Shown here: in pieces, positions 1 to 6,821 of the stretch
How positions within the stretch are numbered: the stretch's first letter is position 1
Layout: each line of letters opens with the position of its first letter
Assembly (NCBI GenBank): GCA_944380875.1
Contig: CALWJA010000090.1
Coordinates: forward strand, 1-43,242
DNA length: 43,242 nucleotides
From: an uncultured Clostridia bacterium
Lineage (GTDB): Bacteria; Bacillota; Clostridia; Oscillospirales; Acutalibacteraceae
Reading direction: 5' to 3'
Made by a program: the position numbers and the translations under genes
The notes under the pieces: model-generated
Database searches by the model: none
The model's input: only the letters and a program-made list of their open reading frames with translations
Told to the model about the DNA's origin: nothing

Positions 1-499
1 CTTTATCGTTTCCATACGAACCATATTCGTTCTCAATCTGGAACAAAATCACAGGGCCGCCTTTGGTAATCTGCAAAGGCGCCAGCTCTTTGAAAAGCCT
101 TTCATAATATGCTTTTACTGCCTGCAGATAGGCAGGATGAAAAGTGCGCAGCCGGATGCCCGGCTCCTTCATCAGCCAGGGCGGAAAACCTCCCCATTCC
201 CATTCCGCGCAGATATAGGGCGCCGGCCGCAGGATTGCTTTCAGCCCCAATTCTCCGGCGATGGAAATAAACCTGGCTACATCCAGCATGCCGGAAAAGC
301 AGAATTCTCCCTTCCGGGGCTCATGCAGGTTCCAGGGAATATAGGTTTCTACCGTGTTGCAGCCCATGGCTTTGAGCTTTTCCAGCCTGTCCCTCCAATA
401 TTCCGGAACCACCCGGAAATAATGGATACTTCCCGAAATAATTTGGAAGGGTTTACCGTCCAGCCAAAAGGAACCTTCCTTAATCGCAAAATTCCCCAT
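1..499 (-). CDS. Beta-galactosidase, glycoside hydrolase family 35 (partial, 3' part outside window)
   Basis: The first 166 codons of a GH35 enzyme that would release terminal beta-galactose. The start is the ATG at 499, with AAGGAG eight bases upstream. Visible family motifs are the N-terminal substrate loop (ISGSIHYFRV, residues 21-30), WRDRLEKLKAMGCNTVETY (35-53), the WNLHEPRKGEF strand (56-66), APYICAEWEWGGFPPWL (93-109) and IENEYGSYG (155-163). By GH-A clan convention Glu158 is the acid/base. The nucleophile and C-terminal beta domains lie outside the window. No signal peptide is visible, so the enzyme is predicted to be cytoplasmic and to act on imported galacto-oligosaccharides. It is transcribed away from the XRE regulator gene at 866-2089 on the same strand. 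The family call is secure; the exact substrate is inferred. Confidence 0.93.
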   Translation of the reverse strand, partial: MGNFAIKEGSFWLDGKPFQIISGSIHYFRVVPEYWRDRLEKLKAMGCNTVETYIPWNLHEPRKGEFCFSGMLDVARFISIAGELGLKAILRPAPYICAEWEWGGFPPWLMKEPGIRLRTFHPAYLQAVKAYYERLFKELAPLQITKGGPVILFQIENEYGSYGNDK

Positions 500-865
500 A
501 TTTTCATCTCCTTAAAATTGCGGCCCCCTGGCTTCTGCCCGCTTACTAAAAGACAACAAATTAGGATTTTCAGCCCATTTACTGTGCTTTCATAAAACTG
601 AGCAAAAGCGCAGGCACCTGCAATAGTATTCTTTTATTAGTTTCAGTATACCATAGGAAGAAAAGAGAAGAAATGGCATTTTGTAACCATGAAACCCCTG
701 TATATCCACTTTTTTCTGAACCGTTTTGGTGGGCTGAAAATTTTACGACTCAAAAGAGCATATATCCGAAACTCCTGCCCTGAAAGCGCGGATAACCATT
801 TTGAGAAAAATTTGCCAAAAGGATCTTACCCATAAAAACATCTATCCAATTTGAAGGATGCATTT
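500..865. other. Intergenic region upstream of the GH35 gene
   Basis: This 366-base gap lies between the end of the XRE gene and the start of the GH35 gene. Reading leftward on the minus strand there is a good -10 hexamer TATACT (plus-strand 645-650), about 145 bases before the GH35 start. Its -35 is poor (TTTCTT at a 17-base spacing), which would suit an activator-dependent promoter. The end of the XRE gene has a weak hairpin (AAAGCA...TGCTTT, about 873-888) running into T residues at its own stop codon. I see no open frame of coding character here. Confidence 0.4.
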
Positions 866-2089
866 CTAAAAAGCACGCCGGCTGCTTTCCTCACCTTTTT
901 CTTTTTCTACAGCTTTTATTATCAGTTTCTGCAGTACCTCCCCATCCACAAAAGGCGCTAACCCCACGAACTGCTCCAAATTTCCCTTACCATAAAGTTT
1001 TGCCGCTGCCTTAGAAAGGCTTTCCCGTTCCAGAAAAGGAGCTAAAGCATACAAATCCTCAAAACTGGGATTCTCCTGTTCCAATGCGCTGTTAAAGAAT
1101 CTTTCCAATACATTTTTGTCTGCGAACGGAGCCAACATTGCCAGTTCACAAAAGCTTACCTTATTTGAGAGTGTTTCCATTACTTTGGAAATCTGTTCTT
1201 TCCCAACAAAAGGAGCTAATACGCACAAGTCCTCCAAAGAAGGCTTTTGCTCTTTCAATGCATTGGAAAACAACTCCTCCAATACTTCCCGGTCAATAAA
1301 TGGTGCAATGCAGGAAAGCTTTTCCATACTTCCTATATCCTGTATCTTTCTTGCGGCTTCCGACAAAAGTTCTTTTTTTGTAAATGGTGCTAAGACGCAG
1401 ATATCCTCCATGGAAAAAGTCTGCTTTTCCATCATTTGCTGGAACAACCTGCTTACAGCCTCTTCTCCGGCAAAAGGGGCCAGCGCCGCTAGAATATTGG
1501 GGCTGCATTCTTCTGCGCTTCCCATCTCCATGAAATAAGAAATGGTTTGCCGTTTTAAAAAAGGCGCAAGCCCACAAAGTATTTCATAGGGAGGACGAGA
1601 ATCCGCCTTCTCCAATACAAGGGAATCGAGAAATCCATTTCGAAGGAAAGGAGCCATGGCTATTAAGCCGTTCCAATCTATCTTTTTTTCTGCAGCGCTT
1701 TGGCTTTTTTCTTCCTTTTCCTGTGATTTCCAAGCAGCCTTCACTAATTTTTCAGCCTGTTCCGGTTTCAGCGCAGGAGCTATAGAGGCTACCTCCCGGA
1801 AATGTATCCCATTCTGCTCTATAAAGGAATCCGGTTCTTCATCCTTCATTATATGTTTCACGAGATTTACGGAAGTATCGTCTTCTGTATCCAGAAGTGC
1901 ATCAACCGTTACACCCAGAATTTCAGAAAGATCTTTGAGCTTTGCAATATCGGGCATAGAGTTTCCCCTCTCCCAATTGCTGACCGCCTGGTAGCTAACT
2001 CCCATACGATCCGCCAGTTCCATTTGCGTCATATTTTTATCTTTGCGCAGCTGAGCCACGCGTTTCCCTATTTTTACCGTATCAAACAT
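866..2089 (-). CDS. XRE-family regulator with a ten-copy 'LAPF' helical repeat domain
   Basis: A 407-residue protein starting at the ATG at 2089 behind GGGGAAGAAAG; a longer in-frame start at 2140 has no ribosome site. Residues 7-62 form a classic HTH_3 DNA-binding domain (TQMELADRMGVSYQAVSNWE). The rest is a tandem repeat, each unit opening with [LIM]AP[FA] and followed by an amphipathic helix. The motif occurs at about residues 104, 146, 175, 204, 234, 262, 292, 320, 350 and 378. From 204 onward the spacing alternates 30/28, so the true unit is a 58-residue pair: one half ends in a PSxEDLxxLAPF type linker, the other is shorter. No membrane segment is present. I infer a solenoid scaffold or sensor domain; the ligand is unknown. 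The repeat is visible in the sequence, but I do not recognise a named Pfam family. Confidence 0.82.
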   Translation of the reverse strand: MFDTVKIGKRVAQLRKDKNMTQMELADRMGVSYQAVSNWERGNSMPDIAKLKDLSEILGVTVDALLDTEDDTSVNLVKHIMKDEEPDSFIEQNGIHFREVASIAPALKPEQAEKLVKAAWKSQEKEEKSQSAAEKKIDWNGLIAMAPFLRNGFLDSLVLEKADSRPPYEILCGLAPFLKRQTISYFMEMGSAEECSPNILAALAPFAGEEAVSRLFQQMMEKQTFSMEDICVLAPFTKKELLSEAARKIQDIGSMEKLSCIAPFIDREVLEELFSNALKEQKPSLEDLCVLAPFVGKEQISKVMETLSNKVSFCELAMLAPFADKNVLERFFNSALEQENPSFEDLYALAPFLERESLSKAAAKLYGKGNLEQFVGLAPFVDGEVLQKLIIKAVEKEKGEESSRRAF

Positions 2090-2185
2090 ACTTTCTTCCC
2101 CTTTCCATTTTCTGATAAACCAAACCTGGCAACATCCCATGGGAACATCCTGCCTTTAGTCTAACAGAAATTTGCAAAAAAGCTA

Positions 2186-2200
2186 TCAAGCAATGCTTGA
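2186..2200. promoter_or_regulatory. 15-base perfect palindrome upstream of the LAPF-XRE gene
   Basis: TCAAGCA-A-TGCTTGA is a perfect 7+1+7 inverted repeat about 100 bases before the start codon at 2089. Size and symmetry fit a dimeric XRE repressor operator, so autoregulation is a fair inference. No second copy was noticed. Confidence 0.45.
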
Positions 2201-2264
2201 ATTTTCCTATACGCCGTGAAACCACCTTGGCTTTTCTCCTATCTTTTACATACAGTTTCCAAGT

Positions 2265-2306
2265 AAAAAAGAAGCACACCCCATCCTTATAGGTGTACTT
2301 CTTTTT
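2265..2306 (-). terminator. Intrinsic terminator after the small XRE gene
   Basis: Stem 2266-2280 pairs with 2292-2306 with one C/A mismatch, around an 11-base loop. On the minus strand it runs into TTTTTT. It sits 30 bases past the stop codon of the gene at 2337-2576, and so separates that gene from the LAPF-XRE gene. Confidence 0.8.
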
Positions 2307-2336
2307 GCTGCATATTCTTTGAGAATTTAAAATGCC

Positions 2337-2576
2337 TTACTTGTTGCCTTTTCGTTTCTCTGCAGCACGAGGATAAGGCCGAGGGTCATCCGTAAGCCCG
2401 GCCAGATAATCCATACTGGTTCCCAATGCCTTTGCAATGCTTCTGCACTGCTCAAAAGTATAATACCGAATGCCTCTTTCCAGTTTGGAATAGTCGCTTT
2501 GGTCAATGCCTGTTAAAGCCTGCATTTTAATTTGCGTATACCGCTTTGCCAACCGCAGTTCTTTTAGCCTATTCAT
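2337..2576 (-). CDS. Small XRE-family DNA-binding protein
   Basis: A 79-residue protein that is almost entirely one helix-turn-helix domain. The recognition part reads KMQALTGIDQSDYSKLERG and is followed by FEQCRSIAKALGTSMDYLAGL, the usual HTH_3 third and fourth helices. It ends in a basic tail (PRAAEKRKGNK). The ATG at 2576 has GAGCGGTG upstream at about six bases; an in-frame GTG at 2585 is less likely. No second domain is present, so it is probably a simple repressor. A perfect palindrome (2608-2622) lies 32 bases before its start, as expected for autoregulation. The gene is monocistronic, with its own terminator. The target genes are unknown; the neighbouring degV promoter also carries an AT-rich inverted repeat. 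Confidence 0.82.
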   Translation of the reverse strand: MNRLKELRLAKRYTQIKMQALTGIDQSDYSKLERGIRYYTFEQCRSIAKALGTSMDYLAGLTDDPRPYPRAAEKRKGNK

Positions 2577-2607
2577 GTTTATCACCGCTCAAATTATGGC
2601 AAAGCGA

Positions 2608-2622
2608 CCTAATAATATTAGG
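2608..2622. promoter_or_regulatory. 15-base perfect palindrome, probable operator of the small XRE gene
   Basis: CCTAATA-A-TATTAGG is a perfect 7+1+7 dyad placed 32 bases before the ATG at 2576, where the promoter should lie. A looser copy of the same arms (CCTA...TTAGG) follows within 30 bases upstream on the gene's strand. This fits cooperative XRE dimers and negative autoregulation (inference). Confidence 0.55.
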
Positions 2623-2804
2623 GTGTTTTTGACCTATTTTTCCATATTTAGGATATATGTGAATTTTAAACTCGAAATATACTATATTTAGTCATATAAA
2701 GCATTCTTAATAGATATTATGAGCCGCTTTTTCATAATTGGGCATCTGCCTTTTCATCATACTGTATTTCTCCCTTCTTATTATGACATAAATCCGATAG
2801 AATA

Positions 2805-2838
2805 AACAAAAAACCCGGAAGCAAACGCTTTCGGGTTT
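2805..2838 (-). terminator. Intrinsic terminator after degV
   Basis: Arms 2811-2822 and 2827-2838 pair over 12 bases with one G/U wobble and a four-base loop. On the minus strand the stem is followed by TTTTTT. It lies about 60 bases beyond the degV stop. Confidence 0.85.
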
Positions 2839-2898
2839 AAATATAGTATATGCATATCGTCAATGCAACAGATATGGAAAAAGCATATTATGGAAAAT

Positions 2899-3783
2899 TT
2901 ATCTTTTCTCACCCATAAAAAAGAGCGCTACCGTTCCAGGGCCGGAGTGAGCTCCAATGGAAGGCCCCACATAGTTTATTAGGAATGTTTCTGTTCCGAA
3001 CCGTTCTTTGACCATATCTGCCACAAATTGCGCATCTTCCAGGCAATCTCCATGGCTGATAAAAACCTCGGGGTTTTTATATTCTCCAACAAGTTTTTCC
3101 ATGTTGTCCACCAAGGCTTTAAGAGAATTCTTTCTGCCGCGAACCTTTCCCACTGCCACCAAGCGTCCTTCATTATCCACATGAAGAACAGGTTTCATAT
3201 TAATAAGCGTTCCCAATACTGCCGTAGTTTTGGAGACACGGCCTCCGCGGTGAAGATGGAATAAGTCGTCCACCGTAAAATTATGGCAAACATGCAGTTT
3301 GTTTTTTTCCGCCCACTGGGCGGCTTCTTCCACAGATTTTCCTTCATTGCGCAGCTGCACCAGTTTATGGACCAAAAGCCCTTCTCCCAGAGAACAACAA
3401 AGGGAATCCACTACCAGTATCTTTCTTTCCGGATATTCAGCGGCCACTTCCTCGGCTGCCGCTGACGCTGCGGAATAACTGCTGCTTAAAGCAGAGGAAA
3501 AAGCAATATGCAAAATATCTTGCCCTTTTTCCGCCAAAGCAGAAAACATTTCCTTTGCCTGATCAAAATTGATACCGGATGTAGTGGGAAGCTCTCCAGC
3601 CCGCATAGCGGCATAGAATTCCTTTTCAGGCATGCTTTTATCGCTTCCATAGGTAATTCCGCTCATAGTGTATCCCAGATACAGAATTCCCACTTTATTT
3701 TTTTCCAGATATTCCAAAGGAAGATCTGAATTGGAATCGGTGATTATCTGAAAACGCACATTTTCCTCAATGGACAGTTTCAC
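2899..3783 (-). CDS. DegV-family fatty-acid-binding protein
   Basis: A 294-residue DegV protein. In Gram-positives these bind fatty acids; FakB members present the fatty acid to the FakA kinase for phosphorylation. Typical features are the N-terminal ITDSNSDLP motif (14-22), PTTSGIN (66-72), HIAFSSALSSSYSAA (91-105), the VVDSLCCSLGEG turn (123-134), the HRGGRVSK motif (about 179-186) and the C-terminal VGPSIGAHSGPGT motif (about 274-286). The start is a GTG at 3783 with AGGAGG eight bases upstream. No signal peptide or membrane segment is present, so it is cytoplasmic. It has its own promoter (TTGACA-17-TATATT) and terminator. No fakA lies in the window, so whether it is a true FakB or another lipid carrier is open. 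Confidence 0.93.
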   Translation of the reverse strand: MKLSIEENVRFQIITDSNSDLPLEYLEKNKVGILYLGYTMSGITYGSDKSMPEKEFYAAMRAGELPTTSGINFDQAKEMFSALAEKGQDILHIAFSSALSSSYSAASAAAEEVAAEYPERKILVVDSLCCSLGEGLLVHKLVQLRNEGKSVEEAAQWAEKNKLHVCHNFTVDDLFHLHRGGRVSKTTAVLGTLINMKPVLHVDNEGRLVAVGKVRGRKNSLKALVDNMEKLVGEYKNPEVFISHGDCLEDAQFVADMVKERFGTETFLINYVGPSIGAHSGPGTVALFFMGEKR

Positions 3784-3898
3784 ACTGCATCCCTCCTGTT
3801 ATTATTCTACTTTCCAGAATCCCCCGCACCCAGCAGGCGCAGGATATACTATATACTTTCAAATGTATAGAACAAAATAGATTTATATTTTGATTATA

Positions 3899-3955
3899 TA
3901 ATATAGTTTTGAATACTATATTACGAAATATATCATATAAAATTAAATTTGTCAA
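3899..3955 (-). promoter_or_regulatory. degV promoter with inverted repeat at the start site
   Basis: On the minus strand a consensus -35 TTGACA (3950-3955), a 17-base spacer and -10 TATATT (3927-3932) form a strong sigma-A-type promoter. Just downstream lies a perfect inverted repeat, TAATATAGT / ACTATATTA (3899-3907 and 3915-3923, seven-base loop), covering the expected transcription start. That position suits a repressor operator. The rest of the divergent gap 3784-4161, towards the GH13 gene, is AT-rich; I see no clear plus-strand promoter there. Confidence 0.68.
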
Positions 3956-4161
3956 CGAAAGCTATTTGTTCTTTAATACCACATACTCTGGCGTTTCTAA
4001 CTTGAACGGCATGAATAATAAGCGTATAATATAGTAAAGATAGTATTCCAAAATTAACTTTCGTTTTCCAGTAATTTTTTTAAATATTTTTCTGTATTGC
4101 TATTCTCTGTATTGCTATTCATTTCTATTTTATTATTCTCATAAAAAGGCGGAAATCCTGT

Positions 4162-6144
4162 ATGTTTAATTCCAGAAATCCTTCTCACCGAGATCCTTTG
4201 GGAGCTGTTCCCCAGGAGCAGCCCGTCCATTTCCGTATTACAGTAGACCGTGACCTCCACTGTTCCGCAGCCTATCTTCATATAATCCGCGATGGATCTG
4301 CCAATGAAGAAAAATATGGTATGTTCTGGTGCGGCATGAACGGAAATGATCGGGAATGGTGGGAATGTCATTATATTCCCCAAGACCCTGGGCTTTACTT
4401 TTATTATTTTACCATCGATACGTGGAACGGTTCCCTTTCCCTCCAAAGGGCCCGGTTTGGCCCCGGCGGCCAGAGTACTCTGGAACATACCGGCCTGCTC
4501 TGGCAATTAACCGTCTATGAAAAAGAATTTTCCACTCCGGACTGGCTCTCTGGCGGTATCCTATACCAAATCTTTCCCGATCGCTTCTATTCTTCGGGGA
4601 AACCGAAGGGACCTTTACCTTGGGGGCGCGTTATACACCAATCCTGGGAAGAGGCTCCTGAATGGAGGCCCAATGCAAAAGGAGAAATCACCAATTCCGA
4701 CTATTTTGGCGGGGATTTAAAAGGCATTGAAGAAAAGCTTCCCTATCTGCAGTCCCTTGGCGTTACCTGCATCTATCTCAATCCCATATTCGAAGCCCAC
4801 TCCAATCATCGGTATAACACAGCCGACTACAGCCGTATAGATCCTCTTCTGGGCACGGAAGAGGACTTTTCCTCCCTTTGCCGGGAAGCTAAAAAATATG
4901 GTATCCACATCCTGTTGGACGGGGTTTTCAGCCATACCGGCAGTGACAGCGTCTATTTCAACCGGGAAGGGCGGTATCCGGACCCTGGCGCCTATCAGGA
5001 TCTCTCTTCCCCCTACGGGAGCTGGTATACCTTCCGCCGTTGGCCAGATGACTACGAATGCTGGTGGAATTTTAACACCCTGCCCAATGTAAAAGAAACC
5101 GATCCCCAGTATATGGAATATATAAACGGGGAAACAGGAATTGTGCCCAAATGGCTGCGGGCAGGCGCTTCCGGATGGCGGCTGGATGTGGCCGACGAGC
5201 TTCCCGATGCATTTCTGGATGCCCTTCGCATGGCTGCTAAAAAAGAGAATCCGGATTCCCTCATTTTGGGCGAAGTCTGGGAAGACGCCTCCAACAAAAG
5301 CGCTTACGGCCAAAGAAGACGGTATCTTCTGGGGCGTCAGCTGGATAGCGTTATGAATTATCCCTTCCGCAATGCAGTGCTGGGCTTCTTGACCGGGGCT
5401 TCGCCTGCGGACATGATGGAAAGCATCCTTTCTGTTGTGGAAAATTATCCTCCCCAGGTTTTGCGCCTCCTTATGAACCACATCGGGACACATGATACAG
5501 AACGGGCATTGACGGTTCTTTCCGGCGAACCTTCCTCCGGAAGAGGAAGAGAATGGCAAAGCCGCCAGAAGCTTTCTCCCGCCCAGAGGGAACGAGGCCT
5601 CCGCCTTCTGCGGTTGGCCGCGGCCCTTCAGTTTACCCTGCCCGGCGTGCCCTGTATTTATTACGGGGATGAGGCTGGGATGGAAGGATATCGGGATCCC
5701 TTCAACAGAGCGCCCTATCCCTGGGGAAAAGAAGACAAGAATCTCATTAAATTTTATCAGCGTCTGGGAGCTTTCCGAAAGAGCTGCTCCTGCCTGAAAG
5801 AAGGTTCCTTTGAACCTCGTATGGCTCAGGACGATGTTTTGGCCTATATACGCAGGGATGAGAATGATGCGGTTTTCTGCGCCGTAAATCGCAGCGATTC
5901 TCCCCGCCGTTTTCGGCTGGATGGAGAATGGCACAGGGCAACCGCTCTCTTCGGCGCCTCTCCCAGTGAAGAAGGAGATCTATTCCTGGAACCCCTTTCC
6001 TGCACGATTCTCCACCTTCTTCCGGAAATCAACGAAGAGCCGGAAGAAGATTGCCGGGTCGAACCCGCCGGCGAACCTGCCCCCGCCCCCAAAACGGCTT
6101 CCGAGTTGGCTTCGGCGGGTCCTAAAAGGGATAGAAAGGCGTAA
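4162..6144 (+). CDS. GH13 alpha-amylase family enzyme (neopullulanase/cyclomaltodextrinase-like)
   Basis: A 660-residue GH13 enzyme acting on alpha-glucans such as malto-oligosaccharides, pullulan fragments or cyclodextrins. An N-terminal beta-sandwich (about 15-120, with YFYYFTIDTWNG) precedes the catalytic barrel, which opens with GGILYQIFPDRF. Conserved regions are LLDGVFSHTG, GWRLDVADE with nucleophile Asp342, ILGEVWED with acid/base Glu371, and NHIGTHDTER with stabiliser Asp445. GVPCIYYGDEAGMEG and a short C-terminal beta domain follow. The ATG at 4162 has AAGGCGG about nine bases upstream. There is no signal peptide, so it is intracellular. The last ~38 residues (Glu/Pro/Ala-rich, then basic) extend past the usual domain end and look disordered. 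It ends before a strong hairpin shared with the convergent fur gene. The subfamily is inferred from length and N-domain. Confidence 0.93.
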   Translation: MFNSRNPSHRDPLGAVPQEQPVHFRITVDRDLHCSAAYLHIIRDGSANEEKYGMFWCGMNGNDREWWECHYIPQDPGLYFYYFTIDTWNGSLSLQRARFGPGGQSTLEHTGLLWQLTVYEKEFSTPDWLSGGILYQIFPDRFYSSGKPKGPLPWGRVIHQSWEEAPEWRPNAKGEITNSDYFGGDLKGIEEKLPYLQSLGVTCIYLNPIFEAHSNHRYNTADYSRIDPLLGTEEDFSSLCREAKKYGIHILLDGVFSHTGSDSVYFNREGRYPDPGAYQDLSSPYGSWYTFRRWPDDYECWWNFNTLPNVKETDPQYMEYINGETGIVPKWLRAGASGWRLDVADELPDAFLDALRMAAKKENPDSLILGEVWEDASNKSAYGQRRRYLLGRQLDSVMNYPFRNAVLGFLTGASPADMMESILSVVENYPPQVLRLLMNHIGTHDTERALTVLSGEPSSGRGREWQSRQKLSPAQRERGLRLLRLAAALQFTLPGVPCIYYGDEAGMEGYRDPFNRAPYPWGKEDKNLIKFYQRLGAFRKSCSCLKEGSFEPRMAQDDVLAYIRRDENDAVFCAVNRSDSPRRFRLDGEWHRATALFGASPSEEGDLFLEPLSCTILHLLPEINEEPEEDCRVEPAGEPAPAPKTASELASAGPKRDRKA

Positions 6145-6225
6145 TTCGATTCCTGGCTCTGCTTTTCTCTACCCTCAGTGTGGGGAATATTTCCGATATT
6201 GCACATAGCATTCTATACAGAATAT

Positions 6226-6278
6226 AAAATAGGGACGGGCTGCCGCATTTTCTAACTGCGGCAGCCCGTCCCTATTTT
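6226..6278. terminator. Bidirectional terminator between GH13 and fur-like genes
   Basis: A perfect 22-base-pair stem (arms 6226-6247 and 6257-6278) with a nine-base loop; the arms end in AAAAT and ATTTT. It lies between two converging genes and should stop both. Confidence 0.9.
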
Positions 6279-6301
6279 GCAGGAAAGCAACAAATTTTTA
6301 C

Positions 6302-6703
6302 CTATTCTTTGTGTTTATCCCGCTCCATACAGCGGGGGCATTTCCCGTAAAGAGTAAGGGTGTGGCTCTCAATGGAGAAACCCGTTTCCTGGGAAAGCTT
6401 TTCTTCCAGCTCAGAAAGCGGGCAGTCTTCTATATGGATTTTGGCGCTGCATCCTGTGCATATCAAATAATGGCCGTGCTGTTCACGAGGCACCGTGTAG
6501 CGGGTAACGGAATCCCCAAGAAGTTCCGTTACAGCCAGCCCGTCCCGCACAAAGCGCTCCAGGTTTCGGTAAACGGTGGAGAGAGCCGGCGCTTCACCTT
6601 CCCGGCATAACTCCGCATAAATTTCCTCTGCGGAAACAGGTTCCTGCCTGCTGCGGAGGATTTTTAGAATTGCCGCCCTCTGCCGGGTATTTTTCAACGC
6701 CAT
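6302..6703 (-). CDS. Fur-family metal-dependent regulator
   Basis: A 133-residue Fur/Zur/PerR-type repressor. Residues 1-70 form the winged helix with the family signature STVYRNLERFVRDGL (42-56). The C-terminal dimerisation domain holds His76 and His78 in the regulatory metal region and a structural Cys4 zinc site (Cys82/Cys85 and Cys122/Cys125). The ATG at 6703 has AAAGGAGC upstream. The sequence cannot separate iron, zinc or peroxide sensing. It lies 118 bases after the GH32 stop on the same strand, so it may be partly cotranscribed with GH32. No obvious metal transporter is adjacent, so its targets are probably elsewhere. Confidence 0.92.
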   Translation of the reverse strand: MALKNTRQRAAILKILRSRQEPVSAEEIYAELCREGEAPALSTVYRNLERFVRDGLAVTELLGDSVTRYTVPREQHGHYLICTGCSAKIHIEDCPLSELEEKLSQETGFSIESHTLTLYGKCPRCMERDKHKE

Positions 6704-6821
6704 TGCTCCAGCTCCTTTCTTCCTCGTACATACGCCGGGATATCTTCAGGATTCACTCCCTTTTCAGAAAAACCGCCTTGCTCTGACCGATAATAAGGGA
6801 AGCAGAAAGCTGCCGAGCTTT

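Larger units (their letters stand above)
2577..2898. other. Intergenic region between the small XRE gene and degV
   Basis: This 322-base AT-rich gap holds the small XRE promoter/operator (palindrome 2608-2622, further half-sites CCTA...TTAGG at about 2633-2652 and ACTATATTTAGT near 2681-2692). It also holds the degV terminator (2805-2838). The stretch 2700-2800 shows nothing I can support. Confidence 0.5.

Noticed and set aside
2811-2838. A cre-like catabolite-repression site (GCAAACGCTTTC)
   Set aside because: It resembles a CcpA site but lacks the TG...CA ends and is fully explained as the degV terminator hairpin.
4717-5934. A 405-codon minus-strand open frame opposite the GH13 gene
   Set aside because: Antisense shadow; no start signal and no family features.
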